Assembly (NCBI RefSeq): GCF_030272615.1
Contig: NC_081407.1
Location: 441,591,213-441,655,212, forward strand
Reading direction: 5' to 3'
DNA: 64,000 bases
From: Cryptomeria japonica
Taxonomy: Eukaryota; Streptophyta; Pinopsida; Cupressales; Cupressaceae
In this document: positions 33,521 to 45,886 of the stretch, piece after piece
How the letters are laid out: each line of letters starts with the position of its first letter
How positions within the stretch are numbered: position 1 is the first letter of the stretch
Position numbers and translations under genes: made by a program
Notes under the pieces: model-generated
What the model saw: only the letters and a program-made list of their open reading frames with translations
Databases searched by the model: none
What the model was told of the DNA's origin: nothing

Positions 33521-33803
33521 AGAGTTGCACAATACTTAATTTAAAAATTTAAGGGACCGCTTAGGGAAATAACTAATGGGGGGACACTTCTCATGATAGA
33601 CCGACCCTTCTTTAAGTGATAAAAGTAACACAGAATTAGAACATAAGGGTTTTTCTCACAAAACTGGAAGGGTTAGAACTCAAACCTTAAACCCTCTTCT
33701 AACCTAGGACAATCAGAGGCAACAAGGCCATACCAGACTTAATTTTTTGTAGACTTTTAACCAATTATGGAACAAGAATATCCATTTTTAAAATAGTGAA
33801 ACA

Positions 33804-35116
33804 CTATCTTCACACTTACACTCTCAACTATCTTTCTCAGTCTCTTTTTATAGCACTTGTAGGCAGTATCACCTTTGATATGAACTATAATGAATCTATA
33901 GACTGCAATGCTAATAGATTCTCTCAAGTAAACCTTCATAACATTTCCTTAAATCAACATGGTTCTTGAAGCATCTAAAACATTACAGTTCTTCCTTTCA
34001 ACAATCACATTTTGCTATGGGGTCCTAGGACCAAATAACTATCTTCTCATTCCATGCAACTCATAGAAAGGATTTAGCTCACTAGAATAGAATTCTCTAC
34101 CTCCATCAAATCTCAGACACTTTAACTTCAATCCGGACTCAGTTTCAACTGTAGTAACATAAAGTATCTATCACCCTGCACACTCTAGCATTTGTAGGTC
34201 CACACAGGTTAGTATGCACAAGATCTAACAATCTATCTGATGTGTACCATTTACTCTTGAAATAAATCCTTGTTTGCTTATCCAACTAACATTCCTTACA
34301 TATTGGATTAACAGGTTTAACAATCTTAGGTAAATCCCTAATAGTTTGAGTAGAACTGATCTTTATCAATGAATCAAAGTTTACATGACACATTCTTCTA
34401 TGCCACAACCAACTCTCATCTATCTTAGCAATCAACCAACTTTTCTCACTAGCATTCAAATGAAAAATGTTACCTTCAGTCTTAGTTTCAGATGCAATCT
34501 CTATACTAGAGGCATTCAAGATCTTGAATTTACCATCTCTGAATTGTATATCATAACCCTTATCAACCATCTATCCAACACTCACAAGATTATGCTTCCA
34601 ACCTTCAACATACAACACATCATCAATGTTATGCTTACCATCAAAAGAAATAGAACCTCTCCCATGGATTACACAAGCTTTGTCATCTCCAAATATGACT
34701 ATTCCACCATCATACCTTTCCATGCTTACAAATTTGCTTTTATCACCAGTCATATGATGTGAATAACCATTGTTAATCACCCATTCATATTTTTCTCCTA
34801 CCTTAGTAGTCAAAGATTTCTCCTCAATAGAATAACTAGTGGAATCAATAAGCAGGTCTATCTTCTTTAATGGAAATGACCACAACATCATCTCCTTCTG
34901 ATTATTCATCTGTAACAGCTTCATCTGTAGCATAATAACAGTTCTTCTGGTTCCTAAACTTTTAGTTAGACTTATAAGCCTTATCATATTTTTCATGTTT
35001 CTCATATCTATCATTTCTATCAAACTTATCATGTCTGTCATACTTCGTCATTCTCTCCGGACATCTAGAAGCAAAATATCCTATCTTATTACAAGAAAAA
35101 CATTTTAAGGGTAACT
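33804..35116 (-). pseudogene. Old copia fragment (knuckle, protease, integrase), cut at both ends
   Basis: On the minus strand from right to left: a knuckle near 35060-35100 (CFSCNKIG then YFASRC, the His replaced by Tyr), protease as WVINNGYSHHMTGD (active Asp changed to Asn, Ser to Asn), the pre-integrase motif WLWHRRMCHVNFDSL at about 34400, and integrase remnants down to 33804. It is interrupted at 33804 by the giant gypsy LTR and at 35117 by the unclassified repeat. Many frame breaks make it the oldest recognisable layer here. Confidence 0.8.
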
Positions 35117-38100
35117 TGTAGTGCCCCTCCACAATCAAACTCTAGTTAACCTAATTTGACCATGGTTGACCTTATTAATAGCTTGCCTGGATGGATGGAA
35201 CACTATGTAAATATGCTTTGATTCAATATGATGGACTATGTTAGTTGAGTAAATTAGTGAATGTGGACCTGCTTGTGGATGATTAGATAAAATTGTCTTA
35301 TGCATCTTATATCTGTTAGGGGTTTGGGGGTCCTATCCCGAACCCATCATAAGAATATCTTTTATTCCTGTTATGGACTTATCTTTCAAGATAGAACCTT
35401 GATACATCATGGTCGTGAGACCTTTTGACATATGATCTTCATGAAACTAGTGGATAAGATGTATTCCACATTATGATTGATTACAATATTTAGATTGATG
35501 ATGTTGTGATTCACTTGTACATGCCTGATTGGTGATTGTTTTATATAATTTCATTGGTATTGCAAATGAGTGTATGGTCACATGAGAGTTGTTGGGAAAG
35601 TATTTAAACCATGTTATGGAATCATTTTTACCTTGCAGTGCATATTTAGATGCTATGTGTTGGTGTCTAATTCCTTGTGTGTATACATATGCATAATATT
35701 TTGGACCTACTGATGTGTGAATTGAGTTGTGCAGGATATTAATCCATGTAACCATGAAATTACATGGGAGAACTAGGGCCAAATCTATGTACAATAGTGA
35801 ATCGAAGGTTTGTCTATTTGGGGAGAAAATACCTCATTTGTAATGTGTTTTATTTTGTATGAGCAAATGTTTGTGTGTATGTTCAATTGTCAATTCTTAA
35901 TTTATTCTTCCTAAAAGGACATGTCCATGTGTAAATTGTGATGTGTTGTATTTTATGGTGTCACTTGACACTTGTGATGTGTTGTGAGTTGGCATATGAC
36001 ATGTCCTTGGGAAGGAATTGTGAAAACCTATGTATTTTTCAAATCTCATGTAGTTTTCCCAAAAGACCCCTTGGTTAGATAGCCTTTGAATTGGTCAAAT
36101 CAGGGTTCACCCGTAGGTAAACTTTAGGTGGGTTTTTGGGGGGTTAAACTAACTCCTATAGTTGTGGTTAAGCCACTTTTGAAGGCCCACTTGATATACC
36201 CATGGGTAAGGGTCATTTTTAGCCTTGTAACCACTCACATGTGATTGTCGAGTCACTTCAAAAGTGGGTTTTCCAAGATGGACGAAAATTCAGCTTTTTA
36301 AAGATTGACCCTTGGTAAGACAACCTTCCATTTCAGTGATTGATTATCTTCCCCACATGACACTTACCTTTTCAATTTCCTCTTTTAGAAACCATGTAAG
36401 AGGGATGGGAACACCAATCTATGAGCTCTCACCATCCCTTTCCAAGGAAGTTGGAAGATTTGAGGAGAGTTCTACATAGGAGGAGAAAAATTCTAACTTT
36501 GATTTTCAGTGCCCACTCTCCAATCTTGGAGATCAAGAGTTTTGAAGGATTTAAAAATTTAGAAAGAAAAATTGGCTAAGGAAGGGAAGCTTGTAGCTAG
36601 TTGGATTTCTTGATTTGGCTTGGGTTGGAAGCTCTCCATCACCACAATCCATTTGCAGGAGATGAGGTTGGTGCATGGTACCCTTAGAATTTAAACATGT
36701 TTTCTTGTTGTTTTGTTTTTAAATCTGCATGTTTTAAAAGGTGTTTGTGTGTGATTTATGAGTCTTGATCTATTGTGATTTTGATGTATTTCATATTTTT
36801 GTATGCTTTTCATATGGTTGTGTTTATGGGTGTTAAAGACCACACTCACCCTTGGGAGGGCAGAGAAGTCTTGGGGTGAAGGGAGTTTGACTGTCTTGGG
36901 GTGTAGAGCTCTCTTCCGAGAAGAGAGGGAAACTTGGAAATAGGATCCTTGCTACACTTTATTATTTTATTTCTGCAAATTTGGGGGCCATAAGGAGGGT
37001 TTGGAATTTTTGCCTTTGGGGGTCATAAGGGGTTTTGTTTTGGGTCATGAGAGAACAAGAGAGGAAAGAAGAAAAGAAAAAAAAAGACAGAGAGAGAGGT
37101 TGTTATTATGAAAATTAATGGTTAATGTTATGGAGGTATTTGTTTCTCATTATTTTGGTAGATCTCCCTTTTTATTTGGTCCACCTTCACCCCTATGTTT
37201 CAAGTCATATTTTGACTTTGTGCAAGCTTGGGAAAAAGGGAGTTTTTGTGTTGAATTTCTATGTTGTGGAAAATTTAATTTTTATGTGTGTAAGAATGAC
37301 TATAACCTATTTGGTATCTAGTTCTCCCAAGCTCAGGGTGGCCTCTTGAAGGCCTAGGTTGGGAGGTGAGCCTCCATGGTAACCTATATAGATTTTTGTA
37401 TTGCAGGACTCCATGAAGATGAGATGCATACTCCTAGGAAAGAGAAGAAAGTTTCAAATCTATGTGCAGAAAGAAAACAGGAGAATTTTTATTATTCTAT
37501 ATGTCTTAATGATTTTCAGCATGTGTGTTATTTCCCCTAGTCTAAGAGAAAGTTGTCGACTAATGATGTAACTACCATTTTGTTTGTATTTCTACCTATA
37601 CTTGCTTCATTTGATTGCAGAACTATATTGTGAAAACAAATACACTTGTTACTTCATTATTCTTATCATTGTTTTTACAAAAAGCTATGTATCAAAGAAA
37701 TTTATATACTTAATTCATGTTGTTGTTCAATCATCTATTAGTAAGGAGATGTAATAAAGGAAATTAATTTCTCTACTCTCCATCTGTTGTAATCTCCTAT
37801 TTAAAAGGAAAAACAAGGCTGAGAATGAAAAGTTGAAAATAATATCTCTTCTCATTAACATTAGGTTGTTCATTTTAGATGTTACTTTAGCAAAAGAGTT
37901 TAAGGAATCTATAATTTTATTACAAGCATTATTTCATGATGTTTAAACTCTTATTTTGATTTAATTCCAATGGAAAACTTAGCAAGAAGAAAATCTTTCC
38001 TACAAATATGGTTTTTGAATGGATAGCTAAGTTGAAATAGAGCCATATATAAACATGAATATGCTCCTATGCATTAGCTCCAATTTAAACTAACATAGAG

Positions 38101-38324
38101 AGATTTTGTTACAAAATAATAGAATGAAAATACATTTCACTTTCTGTTATCATTCAAAACATTTGAGTATTTGAGTTAGAAAATTATTCTTGAGAAACAA
38201 ACATTAGAAGAGAATGAGATAACCTAAGTATTACACTAGTTGCACATGAGACAATAGTGAATTTGGAAATATATATTTAAAAAAAGAACAAAAGTTATTC
38301 ATTTCACTGTAGGAATGTTAAAGG

Positions 38325-38376
<52 letters not shown>

Positions 38377-38420
38377 CCCAAATCCACCATTATAACATAA
38401 TAAATTAGAATATTAAGACA
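35117..38420. repeat. Unclassified long repeat, copy 1
   Basis: 3.3 kb without a supported coding frame. From 36204 on it matches 53126-55345 closely. It starts TGTAGTGCCCCTCC inside copia coding sequence, so it could be an LTR or a truncated element, but I could find no primer site, purine tract or matching target duplication (left flank TAACT). Compared with copy 2 it lacks about 30 bp near 38395, between two ACA motifs, a likely slippage deletion. Confidence 0.6.
38327..38376. repeat. (AT)n microsatellite
   Basis: About 25 uninterrupted AT units. The matching place in the second copy (about 55190-55245) has a shorter, impure AT tract. Confidence 0.97.
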
Positions 38421-38457
38421 TCTTCTGGGTGACTCATGTATATCAGCTCGAAGATAT

Positions 38458-39542
38458 TGTTGACAATATGACGAAATTGATTATGTGTTGCATTGATGTT
38501 TTGTCATTGATGTCAACACTAGCTGTTATGACTGGTTACCAGCAGATAGGTTTTGGTTACCGATAGAATAACTAGTGTTACCGGTAAGGGTTTAAAGGTT
38601 TTACCGGTAGAGCTTTTACTGAGAATATTTGACATGATGCATAAGTGGTGTTGGTGTGGCTTCTAGATGGAATTCAGGATGCAGAAGGTGATCCTTGATC
38701 ATGCCTCGACTGATTGGTGACATTTCTTTGGCATGGAGAATCTATTTAGGTCTGATACCTATCTAGGTTATGGACCGGTATCATGTTAACGTGTTCTCTA
38801 CATGTTATCGGGATGTATTATGGATTGGTTAATGTTGTTTTGGTCTAAAGCCGACATGGAATATCAATGTAATATGGATGTATGTAATGATCTTATTGTA
38901 ATATCTTTTAGGTGGCCGACCTAATTGGTTTAGGCCTTAGGGTTTGTATAAAATGATGTAATATCTCATTGTAGATTGTGGTGGCAATGGTCGTGGTCAT
39001 GGAATGAAATATCATATGTGAAGTAGATTTTGTCAATCATAGGTCATCGAATTGGGTTTAAGAGGTCAAAGGAGCTTAATCAGGACAGTAATCAAGCATG
39101 GTAGATGCCATCTCTAGCAGTTCATTCTTCTGGATTGTTGTCCAATTATATTGAGGTGGTTATAACCTCTCTATAGTCAATGAGACTCCTTTGTAATGAG
39201 AAGTACGCTCTAGGTAGTGTGCCTTCCTGCATGTGTAGGCCCCTTATTATATCACATACTTTCTGCAGAAGTATTATCTGACTGTTGGTAGACTTCCCAC
39301 TGTGGTTTTTCCCTTTACCGGGTTTTCCATGTACATATCATGGTATTATGTGGTATGGTTGCATTGTGATAATTCTCTATTTCATTCTTAAGTTTTATTG
39401 CTTACAGGTATCTATTTCTCCTATTCTGGTATTCAATGTTTATGTGCTCCGGTTAAAGGTTATAAAGTGGTTTTATTAACGTAATCTATTGACAACTGAT
39501 TCAACCCCCCCCCCTCTCAATTGTCCACCAGTTATCCTAATA
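38458..39542 (+). repeat. LTR of copia family B, copy 1
   Basis: 1,085 bp, TGTTGACAATATG...TTATCCTAATA. Followed by a primer site TGGTATTAGAGC (39545-39556, one change from the initiator-Met site) and the leader TGCAGAAGCTTAACCGCTTG. The same LTR is at 40200-41295 and, in part, 45887-46495. Confidence 0.88.
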
Positions 39543-39592
39543 ATTGGTATTAGAGCTTTGGTCCTCTTTTGCAGAAGCTTAACCGCTTGAGG

Positions 39593-40181
39593 ATGACAAA
39601 GCATGTATGATCAAAGGTAGAGGTATTATTTCTCTGGAGGGCAAGCATAATACTGATAATGTCTATTATGTAGAAGGTTTAAAGAAGAATCTTTTAAGTG
39701 TTGGTCAATTGGTGGACAAGGGATTACAACTTTAGTTTAAAGATAGAAAATGCAAAATTATTAACAAAACTGGTTTGGAGATTGCAACCGGTACTCAGAC
39801 TGGAGGTAATATCTTTCACTTGAACACTGGCAATAAGACATGTTTGATTTCTCATATTGATGAGAGTTGGTTATGACATAAGAGGTTGTGTCATGTTAAT
39901 TTTGATTTTATTGTTAAGATCAATTCAACTAATGTAGTTAGAGATATACCCAAGATTATGAAGCCTCATAATCTGGTATGTCAATTGGGAAAGCAAGTTA
40001 GAACTTGTTTTAAGAGCATACATGATAAATCTAATGATATGTTTGATTTGATTCATACTGACCTATGTGATCCAACAGGGACCAGAAGATTTCAAGGTGA
40101 TAGATACTTCTTGCTGATAATTGATGATTATTCTAGAATGATGTGGGTGACTTTTCTAAGGGAGAAGTCTGAAGCTTTTGT
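39593..40181 (+). pseudogene. Internally deleted copia B copy: protease/pre-integrase to integrase start
   Basis: Directly after the leader the sequence jumps to GATGACAAAGCATGTATG, which in element B lies at 42599, so about 1.25 kb of gag is missing. It continues through the pre-integrase and first part of integrase (LIHTDLCDP, IIDDYSRMMWVTF) and stops at GAAGCTTTTG, where it joins 19 bp plus the next LTR. Confidence 0.8.
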
Positions 40182-40199
40182 ATATCAGCTCGAAGATAT

Positions 40200-41295
40200 T
40201 GTTGGAAATATGACGGAATTGATTATGTGTTGCATTGATGTTTTGTCATTTATGTCAACACTAGCTGTTATGACTGGTTACTGGTAGATGGGCTTTGGTT
40301 ACCAATAGAATAACTAGTGTTACCAGTAAGGGTTTAAAGGTTTTACTGGTAGAGCTTTTACTGAGAATCTTTGACAGGATGCATAAGTGGTGTTGGTGTG
40401 GCTTCTAGATGGAATTCAGGATGCAGAAGGTGATCCTTGATCATGCCTCCACTGATTGGTGACATCACTTTGGTGTGGAGAATCTATTTAGGTCCGATAC
40501 CTATCTAGGTTATGGACCGGTATCATGTTAACATGTTCTCTACACGTTATCAAGATGTTTTATGGATTGGTTAATATTGTTTTTGTCTAAAGTCAACATG
40601 GAATATCATTATAATATGGATGTATATAATGATCTTATTGTAATATCTATTAGGTGGCCGATCTAATTGGTTTAGGCCTTAGGGTTTGTATAAATTGATG
40701 TAAGATCTCATTGTAGATTGTGGTAGCAATGGTCAAGGTCATGGAATGAAATATCATATGTGAAGGAGATCTGGTCGATCATAGGTGATCGAATTGGGTT
40801 TAAGTAAGAGTTTAAAGGCCTTCGGTATTGAGCTTAATTGGGACGGTAATCAAGCATGGTAGATGTTATCTCTAGTAGTTCATTCTTCTAAATTGTTGTC
40901 CAATTATATTGAGGTGGTTGTAACCTCTCTGAAGTAAGTGAGACTCCTTTGTAATGAGAAGCACACTCTAGGTAGCATGCCTTCGTGCATGTGCAGGCCC
41001 CTTATTGTATCACATACTTTCTGCAGAAGTATTATCTAACTGTGGGTAGGCTTCCCACTGTGGTTTTTCCCTTTACTGGGTTTTCCATGTACAAATCATG
41101 GTATTATGTGGTATGGTTGCATTGTGTTAATTCTCTATTTCATTCTTAATTTTTATTGCTTATGGTATCTATTTCTGATATTCTGGTATTCAATGTTTAT
41201 GTGCTCTGATTAAAGGTTATAAAGTGGTTTGATTAACATAATCTATTCACAACTGATCCACCCCCCCTCTCAGTTGTCCACCAGTTATCCTAATA
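40200..41295 (+). repeat. 5' LTR of copia element B
   Basis: 1,096 bp. Near its 3' end are CACTGTGGTTTTTCCC...GGGTTTTCC and CCCCCCTCTCA, shared with the other copia LTRs in the window. It is preceded by GTATATCAGCTCGAAGATAT, also found before copy 1 at 38438. Confidence 0.88.
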
Positions 41296-41353
41296 ATTGG
41301 TATCAGATCTTTGGTCCTCTTTTGCAGAAGCTTAACTGCTTGAGGTAGATCCT

Positions 41354-42461
41354 ATGGCAACTAATACTTCAAATCCACCAGCAACTATTTTCAGAAGAGA
41401 AATCCCTAAGCTTGATGGAACAAATTATGGGATATGAAAAATCCAAATGGAGACTTATCTTAGATGTCTTGGAAAGGATATTTGGGAGATCAATGAGTAA
41501 GGATATACACCTTATGATCCAACATCTGGCAATCCTGCTCCTACAGACTTGGACAAGAATATTGAAAATGGTTGCAGAGCTAGAGAAGCCCTCTTGTGTG
41601 CACTTACTGATCAACAAATCATGGGATTGACTGATAAATCATCTACAAAGGTTATGTGGAATAAATTGCGAACTCTGAATGAAAGTGACCCTACTATCAA
41701 AATTGCTAAACTTGATAGTTACTGGGTAAGATATGAGAACTTGAAGATGGAAGATAATGAAATAATTGCTATATTTATGGAAAGAGTAAATGATATTGTC
41801 ATGGGAATTCAATGTTGTGGAGGATCTCTAAGTGAAGATGAAATAGTTTCTAAAGTATTGAGATCCCTTCCACTAGCTTACAAGATGAAGGTGACTGCAA
41901 TTAATGAATTCAGAAGAATGGCAAACACTTCAATTAACAAAGATATTCTAATTGGGAAATTATTTTCTTTTGAGCTTGAAGAATTTGGACCCTCTAGAGC
42001 TGCAAAATATGAACCTTCTTTTCATGCATCATCATCTATTGGCAAAAGTGATTGGAAATCCCTATATGCAAAAGAATTGGAAGATATGAGGAAAGAGGAT
42101 GAATAATTTGAGCAACTTGAAGCCTTATTTTCTAGGAGAGTACCTAAAGGACCAACAAGAAGTAAGTATGAAGGAAAAGCACCCTTTAAGTTTTGCATGT
42201 AATAAGGTTGGTCATTTTGCATCTAGATGTCTTGAAAGGAATGCAAGACTTGAAGAAAGAGTTAAGAAATCATTTAAGCCTAATCAGAATAGATATAGAT
42301 TCAAGAAAAAAAAAACAATGCTACATAGAGAATGAGGAAGGAGTAAGTGATGATTCGGAGGATGAACCGACAATAGACTCTGCTAGTGGATCCGACAATG
42401 GAAAGGAATGGGTGTTCTATACTTTAAAGGAAGATGAACTAGAACCGACTATCAAGAATTA
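41354..42461 (+). pseudogene. Copia B Gag
   Basis: Starts at ATG 41354 (MATNTSNPPATIFRREIPKL), as in copia gags, but a TGA near 41437 stands where Trp is expected. The capsid part of the UBN2 type is at 41549-42106 (KVMWNKLRTLNESD, LRSLPLAYKMKVTAI). A broken knuckle follows (CNKVGHFASRC near 42195) and an acidic tail reaches 42461. At least two frameshifts. Confidence 0.8.
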
Positions 42462-43700
42462 AGAAAAGGCCCTGGCAGCAAAAGTTGAAGACAAGGATGA
42501 ATGGGTAATTGATAGTGGATGCTCACATCATATGACTAGAGATAAAAGGAAATTTTTGTCCCTGCAAGAATACAATGGTGCTCAAGTCAGATTTGGGGAT
42601 GACAAAGCATGTATGATCAAATGTAGAGGTATTATTTCTTTGGATGGAAAGAATAATACTGATAATGTCTATTATGTAGAAGGTTTAAAGCATAATCTTT
42701 TAAGTATTGGTCAATTGGTGGACAAGGGATTCCAACTTCAGTTTAAAGATAGAAAATGCAAAATTATTAACAAAACTGGTTTGGAGATTGCAACTGGTAC
42801 TCAGACTGGAGGTAATATATTTCACTTGAACACTGGTAATAAGACATATTTGATTTCACATATTGATGAGGTTGGTTATGACATAAGAGGTTGTGTCATG
42901 TTAATTTTGATTGTATTGTTAAGATCAGTTCAATTAAGGCAGATAGAGATATACCTAATATTATGAAGCCTCATAATCCGGTATGTAAGGAATGTCAATT
43001 GGGAAAGCAAGTTAGAACTTCTTTTAAGAGCATACATGATAAATCTAATGATGTGATTGATTTGATTCATACTGACCTATGTGGTCTAGCAAGGACCAGA
43101 AGCTTTCAAGTTGATAGATACTTCATGCTGATAATTGATGATTATTATAGAATGATGTGGGTGACTTTTCTAGGGGAGAAGTCTGAAGCTTTTGACAAAT
43201 TCAAGTTCTTTAAAGCAAAGGTGGAAATAGAAACTAGATTGAAAATCAAATGTCTAATATCAGATCAAGGCGGTGGGTTCACTTCTCATGAATTTAATAG
43301 TTTTTGTGAGATAAATGGAATTAGGAGACAACTATCTTCACCCTGGACTCCTCGGCAAAATGGAGTAGTGGAAAGGAAGAATAGAACCATTTTGGATGTA
43401 GCAAGAACCATGATGATGGAATCCAAATTTCCTCACATCGACTGGAGAGAAGCAGTGAGTACAACAGTCTACACATTCAAAAAAGTTCACATCAAAGGTG
43501 AAATTGGTAAGACCCCTTATTAATTATGGTTTGGACATACACCTAATGTTAAATATTTCAGACTTTTTGGAAGTAAATGTTATATCAAAAGGGATGATTC
43601 AATTGGAAAGTTTTATCCTAGATGTGATGAAGGGATATTTCTTGGATATTCAATTCAGAGCAAAGCAAATAGATGTTAAAACAAAAGATTATAGAAAATT
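42462..43700 (+). pseudogene. Copia B protease and integrase
   Basis: Protease WVIDSGCSHHMTRD near 42505. Pre-integrase MCHVNFDCIV...CKECQLGK from 42891. Integrase core: first Asp in LIHTDLCG, second in ISDQGGGFTS (normally DNGGEF, so the motif is damaged), Glu in GVVERKNRT. The frame is open from 42891 to 43523, then shifts. Confidence 0.85.
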
Positions 43701-45549
43701 GTGGAGAGCACAAATGTAAAAGTGGATGAGCAATACAGAAATAAATCTATATCATATGACAGGGAAGAGACAATGGAAATGATCATAACTAAACCGACAA
43801 TGCCTCAACTGGTACAAGACACTGAGACAATTACACTAGTACAATCAAATAATTCAACTATGACTGATGATCATAACAGTGAACTTGAAGTTCAGAAGAC
43901 ACCAAGGTATGTAAGATTAAATTATTTTGAAGATCAAATCATTGGAGATAGGAACAAGGGAGTCATGACAAGAAGAAGAATGGCAAATGAAGAGGTATGT
44001 CTTATTTCTCAAATTGAACTAGCATATGTTATTGAATCTTGTAAAGATAAACATTGGTTAAAGACTATGGAAGATGAATTAGATCAGATAGAGAAGAATA
44101 AGACTTGGAATTTAATTCCCCGGACTAAAAATATGGATGTTATTGGAACTAAATGGGTTTTTAGAAATATAATAAATGAGGATGGTCAAGTTGTAAGAAA
44201 CAAGGCTATATTGGTTTGTAAAGGATATTCTCAAATGGAAGGAGTTGATTATGGTGAGACATTTGCACTTGTAGCTAGAATTGAAGTTGTTAGACTATTT
44301 CTTGCATATGCAACATATAAGAACCATAAGGTCTATCAAATGGATGTTAAGTGTGCATTTTTCAATGGTGAACTTGAGGAAGAGGTATACATTGAGCAGC
44401 TTGATGGATTTTCACTGACAGATGACAAAGATATGGTTTCCAAGTTAAGGAAAGTATTAAATGGATTGAAACAACCTCCTAAAGCTTGGTATGCAAGGTT
44501 GGATAAATACCTTTTGAAGCTTGGTTTTACTAAAGGCAGTACTGACAGTAATTTATATTACAAGATTGTTGATGATGATATTCTGATTATTGAAGTATTT
44601 GTTGATGATATCATTTTTGGAGGTGAAGACAAATTGTGCATGGAATTCTCTAATAATCTGAAGAATGAATTTGAAATGTCCATGATTGGTGAGATGAGAT
44701 TTTTAGGTTTGCAGATTACTCAAACTGACAAAGGTATCTTTATCTGTCAAACTAAGTATCTAAGGGAATTGTTGAAGAATTTTGGTATAGATAATTCTAA
44801 ACCGGTAAGTACTCCTATGGTGAACAAGTGAGAAATTATCTATCAAAGACACATCTGCATCGATAAATTCAAAACGGTATAAGTCTATGATTGGTGGCTT
44901 GTTATATCTAACTCAGACTAGACCAAATATTATGAATGCAGTAAGTATTGTTTCAAGATATCAAAGTAATACTAAAGAAAACCATGAATGTGTAGTAAAG
45001 AGGATATTCTGGTATTTGCAAGGAACAACAGAATATGGCTTATGGTATTCTAGAGATGATAACTTCACTTTATGTGCATATACATATTCAGATTGGGCAA
45101 GAGATACTGATGATAGGAAGAGCACTTCTGGTGGAGATTTCTTTCTTGGAAAGAAATTGGTTTCATGGATCAGCAAAAAATAGTCATGCATTTCTTTATC
45201 TACTGCAAAAGACAAATATGTTGCAGCAACAACTAATTGCACTCAAGTCTTGTGGATGAAGCAAATGTTGAAGGATATCAAGGTAAATTATAGTGAACTG
45301 GTAGTTATCTATTGTGATAATTCTACAACTATTGACATGTCTAAAAATCTGGTATTTCACTATAAGACTAAGCACATATCAATAAAAAATAATTTTCTAA
45401 AGGACAAGGTGGAAGAAAAGGAAGTTAAATTGGTTTATGTGAACACTAAAGAACAGATTGTAGATATATTCACTAAACCATTGTCTAAGGAATCATTTGA
45501 GTATTTGAGAAACATGTTAGGGGCATCTACCCCTCCAGCAGAAACTTAA
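43701..45549 (+). pseudogene. Copia B reverse transcriptase and RNase H
   Basis: RT open at 43701-44831: GTKWVFRN, YQMDVKCAFFNG, LNGLKQPPKAWY and the active site FVDDIIFGGED. After a frameshift near 44830 the RNase H is split at 44887-45183 and 45250-45549 by a TAG at 45181 (SDWARDTDD, YCDNSTTI, ending IFTKPLSKESFEYLR). The RT core residues survive, but no full product can be made. Confidence 0.88.
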
Positions 45550-45886
45550 TTGATGGAGAAGACCATCAATCCGGTATGCACCATCAACTTTATCCTTTGT
45601 TTCGGGTTGATGTTGTGGTGCTACTACTCAGGGGGAGTAATCAGTTTTGAGATTCATAGAATTTTGATATCTATGTCATATCTTTGGCATTGATGTCAAA
45701 GGGGGTGAGAGTTATATGTGAAAAATTTAGATCAGTTTCAGATTGGACTGCACTCCTCAGGGTGAGTTGCTGGTATTTTTTCAGTTTTTCATTTTATATC
45801 TTCTATGAGAAATGTTTGGCACTTCTTGGAACTTAGATGCTTTCTTTTTCACATCTAGTGTTGCCATCAATGCCAAAGGGGGGGAT
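45550..45886 (+). other. 3' non-coding part of element B with two purine tracts
   Basis: An upstream tract CATTGATGTCAAAGGGGG is at 45689-45705, and the main tract AAAGGGGGGGA at 45875-45885, in the context CCATCAATGCC, abuts the LTR. No gene. Confidence 0.8.

Larger units (their letters stand above)
1..33803 (-). mobile_element. Giant Ty3/gypsy (Tat/Ogre-type) LTR retrotransposon, 5'-truncated only by the window edge
   Basis: Two long direct repeats (1-4689 and 29163-33803, continuing to 27512) flank a minus-strand gag-pro-RNaseH-RT-RNaseH-integrase block, so they are read as LTRs. The 5' LTR is 27512-33803; the 3' LTR starts before the window. Removing the nested copia at 7430-23064, the internal region is about 7.2 kb and the whole element would be near 20 kb. 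The primer site (27491-27507), the extra RNase H and the degraded normal RNase H place it in the Tat/Ogre group of non-chromovirus gypsy elements. In one 120-bp stretch aligned by eye (600-720 against 29761-29880) the LTRs differ at 5 positions. All coding parts are broken, so this copy is dead. It sits in an older copia fragment (33804-35116). Confidence 0.85.
27512..33803 (-). repeat. 5' LTR of the giant gypsy element (~6.3 kb)
   Basis: Plus-strand ends TGTTAGTCTC...GTGAAACA; the minus-strand form starts TGTTT and ends GACTAACA, a short inverted terminal match. It contains a 3.5-kb ORF (28423-31971), about 1.8 kb of U3 with the tandem boxes, and about 0.9 kb after the ORF with no gene. Right flank is CTATC, so the same five bases are expected left of the window at the other LTR. 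Confidence 0.8.

Noticed and set aside
36400-37450. Possible host gene exon in the unclassified repeat (acceptor-like TTGCAG before ATGAAGATGAG, short frames near 37118-37349)
   Set aside because: Frames are short, not kept in the second copy, and show no protein domain.
38395-38420. Unclassified repeats as the two LTRs of one element around the B-C block
   Set aside because: No primer site follows copy 1, no purine tract precedes copy 2, and the flanks (TAACT and sequence after 55345) do not match.
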